64,000 bases of DNA. It comes from Streptomyces roseirectus (GTDB lineage Bacteria > Actinomycetota > Actinomycetes > Streptomycetales > Streptomycetaceae). The stretch spans positions 9,536,001-9,600,000 of the forward strand of contig NZ_CP060828.1 of assembly GCF_014489635.1 (NCBI RefSeq). The letters run 5' to 3'. Shown here in pieces: positions 32,502 to 40,963 of the stretch. The stretch's first letter is position 1; every line of letters begins with the position of its first letter. Position numbers and translations under genes: made by a program. The notes beneath the pieces are model-generated. The model made no database searches. It was not told the DNA's origin and worked only from the letters and a program-made list of their open reading frames with translations.

Positions 32502-34194
32502 CACAGGCGGCGGCCAGCTCCACGGGGTCCGTGCCGCCGCCGAGTTCCCGGTGCACCGCCAGCACGAACTCCGGGCGCTCCAGCAGGACCTGAGCCGCCG
32601 GATGCCCCTGTGCGTCCAGGGCGAGCCCCAGCCCCGACCACGCGTCGGGGTCGGGGCCGCGCAGGATCCGCGCCGTGAACGCGGCACGGGCCACGGCAGG
32701 GTCGCCGGTGACCAGGGCGACGTCCTCGGCACGGGCCCCCTCGACCGCCCCGGCGACCGTCCCCGGGTCCTCGCCCGCGAGCATCCGGCGCACCAGCACC
32801 GCACGCGTGTCCAGCCCGCGCGGCACAGGCGCCGGGACGACGGTGTCGCCGTCCGGCGCGGGCAGGGGCACCCCGGCCGTCGTCGCGTGGGCGCGGGCGG
32901 CGCGGGCGACCGAGTCGGCGGGCGGACGGACGTGCAACGCGCGCCAGGTGGCCCGGTGATCGGCGGCGGCCAGGGCGGCGCACCGCTCGATCCGCGCCGG
33001 GACCGGATCGGCGCGCCAGGCAGTCAGGCGCTCGGTCAGCGCGGCGACCAGATCACGGCCGAGCGGGGTGAGACGGGCCGCGTCCCGGACACCGGCGAGA
33101 GCGGACAGGGTCTGCTCGCGCCACAGGACGTACTCGAACCGCGCCAGGTCACCAGGGCGCCGCCGCCAGAACGCGGCGACCCCGGTGAACGCGTAGACGC
33201 CCTGGAGGAGACCCCCGAGCGGGCGGGGGTCGTCGCGCCAGGGGGCGTGGAAACGCTCGGCGCCGCCGTCCTCGTACAGGGTGAACAGGTGCATGAACGC
33301 GCTGAGCCGGTGGTGCTGGGACTCGTGGACCAGCGTGCACGCGAACTGCTCGGCGTCGTCGGGCTCGGAGGCGACCACCGCGCCGAACGCGTCGCCGGAG
33401 GACGCGCTGTGCGGCCGGTACGGCTCCGAGCGGGGCCGGGGGACCACGGAACGTAGGCCGGACGCGACGGCGCGCGCGGTCTCGGGATCGTCGGCCAGGA
33501 TCCGCCACGCCTCGGCGAAGAGGCCGCTCCAACGGCCGGCGGACCGGACCGGCCTGGGCGTGAGCCGGCCGCGCAGGCCCCGGTACGGGTCGAGGTCGTC
33601 GAACGCCACGACGCAGCCGTCCGCCCGCAGTTCCCGCAGCGCGTGCCAGCCCTCCGCGCCCACCCGCACGGACCCGACGCGCACCACGCCCGCCTCCGCG
33701 ACGACCTCGACGACGGGCTCCCCGGCCCGCGCGCCGCCGATCCCCGGCAGCACCGCCCACCCGTCGCGCACCGCGACCCGGCAGCGGAAGTCGAGCCCGG
33801 CGAGCACGGCGGCGGACGCGGCGACGGCGTGCAGATGACCGGCGTCCACCCACAGCGGGGTGTCACTCGCGACCGTCCCGCGCACCCGGCGCAGCGTGTG
33901 CGCTGCCCACGTCCCGACCGCCGGATACAGCAGCAGCCGCTCCACCTCGACGGGAGCGGCCCGCCACGCGCGCCGCAGCAGCTCCCAGCCGTCGGCGGGT
34001 GGGGGAAGCGGCGTGCCCGGCAGGGTGTCCGGCAGCGGGGCCATCGCGTCCGCGAGGGCCCGCACCAGCAGCAGCCGCCAGCTCCGCTCGCCCGCGAGGA
34101 GCGGCGCCACGGCGTCGGCGCCGCCCTCGCCCCGGAGCAGGGCGTCCAGGTCGGTCCGGGCCAGCCGGTGGGGAGGGGTGTCCAGAGAGGTCAC
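32467..34194 (-). CDS. HExxH-motif protein, aKG-HExxH-type peptide beta-hydroxylase family
   Basis: A 575-residue cytosolic protein. The key motif is VHESQHH at residues 289-295 (HExxH 290-294) within a helical core; LSAFMHLFTLYEDGGAERFH and FWRRRPGDLARFEYVLWREQ follow. This is the actinobacterial HEXXH-motif domain family now described as 2-oxoglutarate-dependent peptide beta-hydroxylases acting on RiPP precursors, not as proteases. GTG 34194 is the start; the ribosome binding site is weak. It begins 25 nt after the small FxsA-like gene, so the two form a precursor-plus-enzyme pair. No radical SAM enzyme is present nearby, unlike classic FxSxx loci. Hydroxylase activity is a family-based inference. 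Confidence 0.82.
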   Translation of the reverse strand: MTSLDTPPHRLARTDLDALLRGEGGADAVAPLLAGERSWRLLLVRALADAMAPLPDTLPGTPLPPPADGWELLRRAWRAAPVEVERLLLYPAVGTWAAHTLRRVRGTVASDTPLWVDAGHLHAVAASAAVLAGLDFRCRVAVRDGWAVLPGIGGARAGEPVVEVVAEAGVVRVGSVRVGAEGWHALRELRADGCVVAFDDLDPYRGLRGRLTPRPVRSAGRWSGLFAEAWRILADDPETARAVASGLRSVVPRPRSEPYRPHSASSGDAFGAVVASEPDDAEQFACTLVHESQHHRLSAFMHLFTLYEDGGAERFHAPWRDDPRPLGGLLQGVYAFTGVAAFWRRRPGDLARFEYVLWREQTLSALAGVRDAARLTPLGRDLVAALTERLTAWRADPVPARIERCAALAAADHRATWRALHVRPPADSVARAARAHATTAGVPLPAPDGDTVVPAPVPRGLDTRAVLVRRMLAGEDPGTVAGAVEGARAEDVALVTGDPAVARAAFTARILRGPDPDAWSGLGLALDAQGHPAAQVLLERPEFVLAVHRELGGGTDPVELAAACVIPPATGRSPG

Positions 34195-34219
34195 GTGGGA
34201 TTCCGGGTACGGGGGCGCG

Positions 34220-34408
34220 TCAGGCGGGGGCGCCGTCTTCGTCGCGCTGCGGGTTGTAGCCGCCCATGCTGCTCGCGGGGTCGTCGATCCGCCGCAGCAG
34301 GCGCCGCAGCGAGGCCGTCGCGACCGGCGTGTCCAGATTGAGGATGTCGTCCGGGCCGACGCCCCGGAGATCGGCCAGCTCCGCCTCGACGCTGTTCTGC
34401 TCGCTCAC
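34220..34408 (-). CDS. FxsA-like RiPP precursor with variant C-terminus, 62 residues
   Basis: A 62-residue acidic peptide with GTG start at 34408. Residues 9-42 (AELADLRGVGPDDILNLD, then SLRRLLRRI) resemble the leader-like helix of FxSxx-COOH proteins. Classic members then end in a short Phe-x-Ser-x-x tail. Here the tail is instead GGYNPQRDEDGAPA (residues 49-62), with Tyr51, Asn52, Asp56 and Asp58 as candidate modification sites. The gene directly precedes the HExxH hydroxylase gene. The ribosome binding site is weak and a -10-like TATTCT lies about 95 nt upstream (complement of 34503-34508). Precursor status is inferred from leader similarity and pairing. Confidence 0.75.
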   Translation of the reverse strand: MSEQNSVEAELADLRGVGPDDILNLDTPVATASLRRLLRRIDDPASSMGGYNPQRDEDGAPA

Positions 34409-34542
34409 ACCGCACCCATCCAGGGGGCCGGGCGGTGGTGCCGCCGCAGTCCGCGGGGGCCGGCCCGTGGCGGGCCGGGCAGTCCGGGCGGACCGCCGGG
34501 CAAGAATAGCGCGCAGGGGGTGGCGGCGGATGTGGATCGCCG

Positions 34543-34590
34543 GGGACGTCCGCGCGGCGGGGCGTCAGGGACGTCCGTGCGGCGGGGCGT
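34543..34590. repeat. two 23-bp direct repeats at 25-bp period
   Basis: Units at 34543-34565 and 34568-34590 begin GGGACGTCCG and differ at one base (C/T). They lie in the divergent space between the FxsA-like gene and the aldo/keto reductase gene, upstream of both. Confidence 0.7.
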
Positions 34591-34681
34591 TGAAAATTTC
34601 GGTGGTCCTTCGCCGCTGGTGGCCAGGTCACGGTGGCGCTACGGTCGTCGCAGACCGTCGAACCAGGGAGTCTGACCGCAC

Positions 34682-35653
34682 ATGCGCCACCGCGAACTCG
34701 GCCGTACCGGGCTGACCGTGTCCGAACTCGGCTACGGAGCCTGGGGGTTGGGCCAGGGCGCCTGGGTCGGCGCCGACGACGACTCCGGTGTCCGGGCCCT
34801 GCACCGGGCCCTCGACCTCGGTGTCACGTTCATCGACACCGCGCGCGCCTACGAACGCAGCGAGCGCGTCGTCGGACGGGCGCTGCGGGAGCTGCCCGGC
34901 GGCGGTGACGGGGTGGTCGTGGCGACGAAGGTCGGCCCCCGGGTGCCGGTGTCGCTGGCCACGAGCGGGCTCGACCCGATGGAGACGTTCCCCGGCTCGC
35001 ACCTGCGCGAGAGCCTGGAGACCAGCCTGCGCGAACTCGGCCGCGACCACGTCGACATCCTCCAACTGCACACCTGGGAGGACGAGTGGACCGGACGCGG
35101 TGACCTCCTGGAGACGGTGGCCGCCCTCAAGGAGGAGGGCAAGATCCGGTTCTTCGGCATCTCCGTGAAGGACCACCAGCCCGACAACGTCCTCGCCGTC
35201 CTGCGCACCGGCGTCCTCGACACCGTCCAGGTCATCTACAACGTCTTCGAACAGGCCCCCGCCGACGCCCTGTTGCCCGCCTGCGAGGAGCACGGCGTCG
35301 GCGTGATCGTCCGAGTCGCCCTCGACGAGGGCGCGTTGACCGGGGCGATCCGCGCGGGCGTCACGTTCCCCGAGGGCGACTGGCGCAACTGGTACTTCCG
35401 CGACGACCGTCCCGCCGAGGTCGAACGCCATGTCGACGCGCTGACAGCCGACTTGGGCATCGGCACCGACGAACTGCCGTCCGCCGCCCTGCGGTTCGCG
35501 CTCGCCGGGCAGGCGGTGTCGACGGTCATCGTCGGGATGCGCTCCCTGGCGAACGTGGAGCGCAACGCCGCGATCGTGGGCCAACCGCCGCTCACGGCCG
35601 AGGAGTTGGCGGTGCTGGCGAAGCACCGGTGGGTGAAGAACTACTACAGCTGA
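34682..35653 (+). CDS. aldo/keto reductase
   Basis: A 323-residue NADPH-dependent TIM-barrel oxidoreductase. Family residues are visible: FIDTARAYERSE near 51-62 (Asp and Tyr of the catalytic tetrad), VVATKVG near 84 (Lys), and VDILQLHTWEDEW near 125 (His). ATG 34682 has AGGGAG 11 nt upstream. The C-terminus IVGMRSLANVERN is the nucleotide-binding end typical of the family. It stands alone, divergent from the RiPP pair and convergent with the SUKH gene with only 3 nt between. The substrate is unknown. Confidence 0.92.
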   Translation: MRHRELGRTGLTVSELGYGAWGLGQGAWVGADDDSGVRALHRALDLGVTFIDTARAYERSERVVGRALRELPGGGDGVVVATKVGPRVPVSLATSGLDPMETFPGSHLRESLETSLRELGRDHVDILQLHTWEDEWTGRGDLLETVAALKEEGKIRFFGISVKDHQPDNVLAVLRTGVLDTVQVIYNVFEQAPADALLPACEEHGVGVIVRVALDEGALTGAIRAGVTFPEGDWRNWYFRDDRPAEVERHVDALTADLGIGTDELPSAALRFALAGQAVSTVIVGMRSLANVERNAAIVGQPPLTAEELAVLAKHRWVKNYYS

Positions 35654-35656
35654 CGG

Positions 35657-36232
35657 CTACCAGGTGAGGCGGCCGTCCTCGGTCCTGCCGTGGGCGCGCA
35701 GATCGTCCGCGAGGGCGTGGAAGTAGCCGGCCAGGGAGTCGTGGACGCCGAACCGGTTGAGGTCGCCGTCGCTCCAACTCCCCACCCTGCCGGTCGCGGT
35801 GTCGATGAAGTCGCCGTAGAGCCAGTCCGTCTCGACGGCGAACGGGATCCAGTCGGGGTGCCAGGTCAGGCAGAGGGGGTCCGGGTCGGGGGAGGGGGCC
35901 ATCGCCTCGTGCCCGGCGCGCGTGCGGGCGACCTGCACGATCTGCTCGACCGACAGGAGGTGCCGGCCGGACGGGAGGAAGGCGCCGCCCGGCGCGGTAC
36001 CGGCGGTGTCCGGTGCGGTGCGGGCGGCGTCCGCCATCTGGACGCCGTCGTTGGTCAGCAGCCACGTCCACAGCTCCTGCGGGAAGCGCACGCCGAGCGC
36101 CGACTCGGCGTCGCTGATCTCCTTCGGGTGGGCGGGGCCGCGCAGGGCCGCCGCGTTGTGCGGGGCGTGTTGGTCGAGCCAGCGGGTGACCCTGGCCCAG
36201 GCCCGGCGGACGTTCTCGGCCTCGGGGTTCAT
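35657..36232 (-). CDS. SMI1/KNR4 (SUKH) domain protein
   Basis: A 191-residue protein with the SUKH pattern: HPKEISDAESALGVRFPQEL near residue 35, then WTWLLTNDGVQM, then WIPFAVETDWLYGDFIDTAT and YFHALADDLRAHG. ATG 36232 overlaps the stop of the upstream gene by 4 nt (ATGA), so it is translationally coupled to it. SUKH proteins often act as immunity proteins to contact toxins or as general protein-binding modules. No toxin gene is adjacent, so immunity is not implied here. Confidence 0.85.
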   Translation of the reverse strand: MNPEAENVRRAWARVTRWLDQHAPHNAAALRGPAHPKEISDAESALGVRFPQELWTWLLTNDGVQMADAARTAPDTAGTAPGGAFLPSGRHLLSVEQIVQVARTRAGHEAMAPSPDPDPLCLTWHPDWIPFAVETDWLYGDFIDTATGRVGSWSDGDLNRFGVHDSLAGYFHALADDLRAHGRTEDGRLTW

Positions 36233-37944
36233 CGCGGGGCTCCGGCGGGTTCGGGGCGGTGGACGCCGCGCGGGCGGTAGCCGAGGGAGTCGGCGCGGCC
36301 CAGGAGATCGGCGAGGTACCAGACGATCGCGAGCCACATCTCGGTGCCCTGGAGGCCCGGTTCGGGGTTCGTCGGACCGAAGGCGAAGCCCTCGCCGTCA
36401 CGCCAGCGCGGCAGGATCAGCGCGAGCTGCCGCTCCGCCCAGACATGGACCTCCGGCAACCGGTGGGCGGACGTGCCGAGTTGACGGGTCGTCAGCCACA
36501 GGGGGTGGGCGACGTCCAGGACGTTGCACGCGTTGTCGCGGGCCGCGCCGAAGTGGCGGGGGTCCCGGGAGTGGTCCAGGACCGCGTCCACGACCCGCTC
36601 GGCGTGCGGGACCGGGAGGCCGAACTGGGCGAAGGAGCCCCGGGTGAGCCGGTAGTAGCCGTTCACGACCTGGAGGCGGCCGTCCGTGGGGGAGGGGGCG
36701 CCCCACATGCCGGTCCACGGGTCGGCGCGGGTCAGGAGCCAGCCGCACAGGGCCTCCAGCGTGCCCGGTCGCAGGCCGGTGTGGTCACGCCGGTTCCAGT
36801 GCGCGGCCGTCGCCCACGCGTCGATCCACGCGCCGGCCCCCCACGCCTCGTCCTTCCAGGTGAGCCCGTCGAGGCGCGCCGTGAGCTGACTCGCCGTCAT
36901 CTCCTGGACGCCGCGCACGGGTTGGGGGAAGGAAGCGCCGAGGAGGTCGAGGGCGTAGCCGACGGACAGGATGTGGTACAGCTCGGCGCCGCCGCCGACG
37001 AAGCCGTCCGCCTCGGGAGCGGTGACCGGGCCGCCGAGTTCGGGGACGAGGCCGGTGGCCGGGTCCTGGGCGCCGGCGAGACGCTTCACGTGCTCCTCGG
37101 GCGTCAACTGGTCCGGAACGCGCGCCAGGAGGAGGTCCGCGATTTCCACGGCGTCGCAGTGCGCGCGCAGGGTGGGTGCGGTGCCGGGGCGGTCGGTGTA
37201 GTGGTCGCCGTTCCAGCAGCGGGCGATGAGGTCGGGGGCCTGGGCGCGGACGGTGTCGGCGAAACGGGCGAGGGGGTCCGGGGGGATCGGCGTGGGGGTG
37301 GCCGGCGAGGAGGCGGGGGTGTACGCCGGGAGCTGTGTGCCGTCTCGCTGAACCCCGTCGACGGGCCCCTGCGACCGCGGCTCCCGGCGGTCCCTCAGCG
37401 GTCGTGCCGGGTTCCCCGCGGCCACCGTCCACGCGGGCAGGTCCTTCGTCACCACCGCGCCCGCCCCGATGACGCAGTGGTCGCCGACCGTGACCCCGTC
37501 CACCACGACCACGTGGGACCCGATCCACACGTCGTCGCCGATCGTGATGCCCCGGCTGGTCTGCGGCTGCCGGAACACCGGCCGGTCGGGGGCCATGGAG
37601 TGGTTGAAGCCCAGCAGCGAGGTGTGCGCGCCGATCCGCACGGCGTTCCCGAGCGTGACCTTGCCCCGCACCGTGGTGTACGGGTTGAGGGTGCAGTCGG
37701 AACCGGCGGTCACCTCTCCGGTGACGTAGGCGTGCGCGGCGATGTACGAGTCGTCCCCGAGCCGCAGCCAGTCGGGGAACACGGCCGCCGACTCGGCGAC
37801 GTAACACCGCTCGCCGATCCCGACGTCCCCGTCGATCCGGGCCTGCCGCTCGTGCTGCGCGGCCCGCTCCGCCTCGCCCGCCTCACCGGCGAACAGCCAT
37901 GGACAGTGATCGAACCGCCGTACCGTTTCGTGCTGTTGATCCAC
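36229..37944 (-). CDS. hexapeptide-repeat acyltransferase fused to an alpha-helical toroid-like domain
   Basis: A 571-residue protein. After about 30 residues comes a left-handed beta-helix (about 35-170) of hexapeptide repeats (IDGDVGIGERCYVAESAAVF, then ITIGDDVWIGSHVVV, VTVGDHCVIGAGAVV) ending NPARPLRDRR, as in maltose/galactoside O-acetyltransferases. A Pro-rich linker (about 185-205) leads to a 360-residue helical domain with repeated Trp/aromatic motifs (WKDEAWGAGAWIDAWATAAH, then GTEMWLAIVWYLADLLG), resembling alpha/alpha-toroid sugar-processing folds. I do not recognise a named family for the second half. GTG 37944 lies directly 7-8 nt below a -10 element, so the mRNA may be leaderless. 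The downstream SUKH gene is coupled. It probably acetylates a sugar or related metabolite. Confidence 0.75.
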   Translation of the reverse strand: MDQQHETVRRFDHCPWLFAGEAGEAERAAQHERQARIDGDVGIGERCYVAESAAVFPDWLRLGDDSYIAAHAYVTGEVTAGSDCTLNPYTTVRGKVTLGNAVRIGAHTSLLGFNHSMAPDRPVFRQPQTSRGITIGDDVWIGSHVVVVDGVTVGDHCVIGAGAVVTKDLPAWTVAAGNPARPLRDRREPRSQGPVDGVQRDGTQLPAYTPASSPATPTPIPPDPLARFADTVRAQAPDLIARCWNGDHYTDRPGTAPTLRAHCDAVEIADLLLARVPDQLTPEEHVKRLAGAQDPATGLVPELGGPVTAPEADGFVGGGAELYHILSVGYALDLLGASFPQPVRGVQEMTASQLTARLDGLTWKDEAWGAGAWIDAWATAAHWNRRDHTGLRPGTLEALCGWLLTRADPWTGMWGAPSPTDGRLQVVNGYYRLTRGSFAQFGLPVPHAERVVDAVLDHSRDPRHFGAARDNACNVLDVAHPLWLTTRQLGTSAHRLPEVHVWAERQLALILPRWRDGEGFAFGPTNPEPGLQGTEMWLAIVWYLADLLGRADSLGYRPRGVHRPEPAGAPR

Positions 37945-37951
37945 TCGGGGA

Positions 37952-37980
37952 ACGCTAGCCGGGCGGACGCACGCTGGAAA
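37952..37980 (-). promoter_or_regulatory. promoter giving a leaderless transcript for the acyltransferase fusion
   Basis: Reverse strand TTTCCA (37980-37975), a 17-bp spacer and TAGCGT (37957-37952). The start site expected 6-8 nt downstream coincides with the GTG at 37944, and no ribosome binding site is present. Confidence 0.5.
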
Positions 37981-38128
37981 GGGCCCGGGGCGGCGCCCTG
38001 GCCGGGTACCTCTCCCCGCCCGCCGTAGGGAATGCCGCCTTTTGACCATGAATTTAGTCTTTGTTAAACCCTGCTCTTCACTTGTCCTACACAGTGAGGA
38101 GCCGTGCTCCGGTCCCGGGAAGGTGGCG

Positions 38129-40963
38129 ATGACGACTGTGCGCGAAGGGGGCCTTCCCTCGCAGGTCACGGGCTTCGTGGGCCGGCGGCAGGCCCTGGCC
38201 GACGTCCGGCGCGGCCTGCGCACCGCGCGGCTGCTGACGCTCACCGGAGCGGGCGGCATCGGCAAGACCCGCCTCGCGCTGGCCGTCGCCGAGACGAGCG
38301 CGCGCGAGTTCCCGGACGGCGTGTGGGTCGCGCCGCTCGCCCCCACCCGGACGGACGCGGCGGTGCCCGGCGCGACCGCCACCGCCCTCGGCCTGCCCGA
38401 CCTCGGCGTGCGCCCGGCGCTGGAACAGCTCACCGAACACCTCGCTCACCGCCGCGCCCTGCTGGTCCTCGACAACTGCGAGCACGTCGTCGACGCCTGC
38501 GCCGAGCTGTCCCGCGCCCTCCTGCTCGCCTGCCCCGGCCTGCGGATCCTCGCGACGAGCCGCCGCACGCTCGACACCCCCGGCGAGACCGTCCACGCCG
38601 TGCCCGCGCTGCCGCCCGAGGAAGCGGCCGAACTGCTGCGCGTCCGCGCCGCCGAGAGCGGCGTCGGCCACCGCGTCCGCGAGGCCGCCGACGCCGAGGT
38701 CACACGGCTCTGCGCCGGCCTGGACGGGCTGCCGCTCGCCATCGAGCTGGCCGCGTCCCGACTGGACACGGTCAGCGTCGAGGAGATGACGGTCCGCCTG
38801 GCGGACCGCTCCGCCGGGCCTACCGCGCTGCCCGCTCTGCGCGCGGCCATCGACTGGAGCCACGGACTGTGCACCCCGGCCGAGCGGGCCCTGTGGAACC
38901 GCCTGTCGGTCTTCGCGGGCGGCTTCACCCTGGAGGCGGCCGAGGAGGTCTGCGGCGGCGACAGCGTCTCCCGCTGCGAGGTCGTCGACCTCCTCGACCG
39001 GCTCGTCTCCCAGTCCATCGTCCTCGTCGACGACGTCGACGGCACCTCCCGCTACCGCATGCTCGAAGCCCTCCGCGCCTACGGCCGCGAACACCTGAAC
39101 AACCTCGGCGAACGCGACGAACTCCTCCGCCGCCACCGCGCCTTCTACCTCACCCTCGCCCGCCGCACCACCAGCGACTGGTTCGGCCCCGGCCAGGAGG
39201 AGGCCCTGTCCCACCTGCGCGCGGAACACGCGAACATCCTGGCGGCCCTGGAGCGGCCGACGGGCCCCGAGACGCGGGGGGAACGCCCGGCGGACAGCGG
39301 AACGGCCGCGCGGCGACCGGCGGGCCCTGAGGCGGACGGGGTGTGGTCGGCGGATTGCGAGTCGGCCGGGCGGCGGCTGCGCTCCGGGGTGGCTGTGGCA
39401 CGGGCGGCGGGCTCTGGAGCGGCTGTTCGGGGGTCGGCGGGCCCTGAGGCGGACGGGGTGTGGTCGGCGGATTGCGAGTCGGCCGGGCGGCGGCTGGGCT
39501 CCGGGGTGGCCGTGGCACCGGCGGCGGACTCCGGGGCAGTCCAGGCGCGGACAGCGGGCGTCGAGGCGGCGACGCAGCTTCATCCGGCGGGCCCAGAGGT
39601 CGCCCAAGCGCACCCGGCGGACCCCGGGGCGGCCCAGGTGCGGCCGGTAGACCCCGAGGCGCCCCAGCCGCTACCGGTGGCCCCGGGAATGGACCCGCAG
39701 CACCACTCGGTGGACCCCGAGGTCACCCCAGCAGGCCCGGCGGATCCCGAAGCCGTCCCAACGGACCCGGCGGGCTCCTCTGGCGCCCAACCGCACCTGG
39801 CGGACACCCCGGCCGCGCCGACGGACCAGGCCGACCCCGAAGCCGCCCAGCCGCGCCCGGCCGACCCCTCCGCCCAAGCACGCCTCGCCCTCGCCGCGGC
39901 CCTCGGCTTCCACTGGTGCTGCAACGGCTTCGTGGGGGAAGGGCGTCGACGGCTCGACGAAGCCCTCGCCGACGCGCCCGAGCCCACCGAGGCGCGTGCA
40001 GCCGCTCTGTGGACCGCCGCCTGGGTGGCCCAGATGCAGGGTGACCTCGATACCGCGGACCGGCGTCTGGACGAGGCGGATGCGTTGGCCGTGCGGCTGG
40101 GGGGTCCGCTGCTGCGGGCGTACGTGCGGGGTGAGCGCGGCACGCTGGCGTTGTACCGGGGGCGCCCGCACGACGCCGTTCCGCTGTTCGAGAGCGCGGT
40201 GGCGGAGCAGTCGGCGTCGGAGGGGGAGCAGTCGGCGTTGCGGTGGCTGTTCCAGTTGTCCCTGGCGCACCTCTATCTCGGGGATCCCCGTTCGGCGGAG
40301 ACGGCCCGGCGTGCGATCGCCACGGCCGAGGCGCACGGTGAACGTCTGACGCGCGCGTACGCGTTGTGGGTTCTCGGGTACGACGCCTGGCTGCGCGGCA
40401 GCCCGGAGGAGAGCACGGCCCTCACGCGCGCGTGCCTGGAGATCCACCAGGGCTTCCACGACCACGCGGGCGTCGCCATGGCCCTGGAGGTGCTGGCGTG
40501 GGGCACCGCGGCCCTCGGCGACCACCCGCGCGCGGCCCGCCTCCTCGGCGCACTGCGCCCGCTGGCCTGGGAACTCGGCCCCACCGCCGCAGGCCAGTTC
40601 GCCGAGCCCCACGCCCGCTGCGAGACCGCCATCCTCGACGCCCTCGGCCCCGACGCCTACGCCGAAGCCCTCGCCGAGGGCGGCCGGTACGACACCCCCC
40701 GCCGCGCCGTCGCCCTCGCCCTCGGCGCCCCGGACACCGGCCGCGCGCCGGTCACCCTGACCCGCAAGGAACGCGAGGTCGCCGCCTGTGTCGCCCGGGG
40801 CCTGACCACCCACCAGATCTGCACCGCCCTGGGCCGCTCGCCCCGCACCGTCGACGGCCACCTCAACAGCGTCCTCACCAAGCTCGGCTTCATCCGCCCG
40901 AGCCAGATCGCGGCCTGGTGGACGGCGACGGACCAGGCACACGTGCCGGAGCCCGACGCGTGA
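38129..40963 (+). CDS. NB-ARC/TPR regulator with LuxR-type HTH and repeat-expanded linker
   Basis: A 944-residue regulator. The N-terminal NTPase (about 5-330) has the P-loop LTLTGAGGIGKTRLAL, Walker B RALLVLDNCEHVV and the sensor GLPLAIELAASRL. A low-complexity linker at about 385-580 is rich in Pro, Ala, Asp and Glu and contains a duplicated block (GPEADGVWSADCESAGRRL twice) plus degenerate xxPADPEAxQ units. A TPR region (about 585-860) and a C-terminal LuxR HTH (about 880-935: LTRKEREVAACVARGLTTHQ, then RSPRTVDGHLNSVLTKLGF) follow. ATG 38129 has GGAAGG upstream; earlier in-frame ATGs lack one. Its stop overlaps the start of a paralogue lacking the linker. Targets are unknown. Confidence 0.88.
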   Translation: MTTVREGGLPSQVTGFVGRRQALADVRRGLRTARLLTLTGAGGIGKTRLALAVAETSAREFPDGVWVAPLAPTRTDAAVPGATATALGLPDLGVRPALEQLTEHLAHRRALLVLDNCEHVVDACAELSRALLLACPGLRILATSRRTLDTPGETVHAVPALPPEEAAELLRVRAAESGVGHRVREAADAEVTRLCAGLDGLPLAIELAASRLDTVSVEEMTVRLADRSAGPTALPALRAAIDWSHGLCTPAERALWNRLSVFAGGFTLEAAEEVCGGDSVSRCEVVDLLDRLVSQSIVLVDDVDGTSRYRMLEALRAYGREHLNNLGERDELLRRHRAFYLTLARRTTSDWFGPGQEEALSHLRAEHANILAALERPTGPETRGERPADSGTAARRPAGPEADGVWSADCESAGRRLRSGVAVARAAGSGAAVRGSAGPEADGVWSADCESAGRRLGSGVAVAPAADSGAVQARTAGVEAATQLHPAGPEVAQAHPADPGAAQVRPVDPEAPQPLPVAPGMDPQHHSVDPEVTPAGPADPEAVPTDPAGSSGAQPHLADTPAAPTDQADPEAAQPRPADPSAQARLALAAALGFHWCCNGFVGEGRRRLDEALADAPEPTEARAAALWTAAWVAQMQGDLDTADRRLDEADALAVRLGGPLLRAYVRGERGTLALYRGRPHDAVPLFESAVAEQSASEGEQSALRWLFQLSLAHLYLGDPRSAETARRAIATAEAHGERLTRAYALWVLGYDAWLRGSPEESTALTRACLEIHQGFHDHAGVAMALEVLAWGTAALGDHPRAARLLGALRPLAWELGPTAAGQFAEPHARCETAILDALGPDAYAEALAEGGRYDTPRRAVALALGAPDTGRAPVTLTRKEREVAACVARGLTTHQICTALGRSPRTVDGHLNSVLTKLGFIRPSQIAAWWTATDQAHVPEPDA
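39319..39518 (+). repeat. tandem 117-bp-period duplication inside the NB-ARC/LuxR gene
   Basis: About 83 bp starting GGCGGGCCCTGA at 39319 recur at 39436 with only two mismatches (near 39380/39497 and 39394/39511). The 117-bp period equals 39 codons, so the frame is kept. More diverged proline-rich repeats continue to about 39870. Confidence 0.85.

Noticed and set aside
32467..34194. HExxH protein as a zinc metalloprotease
   Set aside because: HExxH alone suggests a protease, but the surrounding pattern and the adjacent small precursor match the peptide beta-hydroxylase family; no signal peptide or other protease feature is seen.
35657..36232. SUKH protein as immunity to a polymorphic toxin
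   Set aside because: No toxin, secretion marker or other immunity genes are adjacent. Its coupled neighbour is an acyltransferase fusion.
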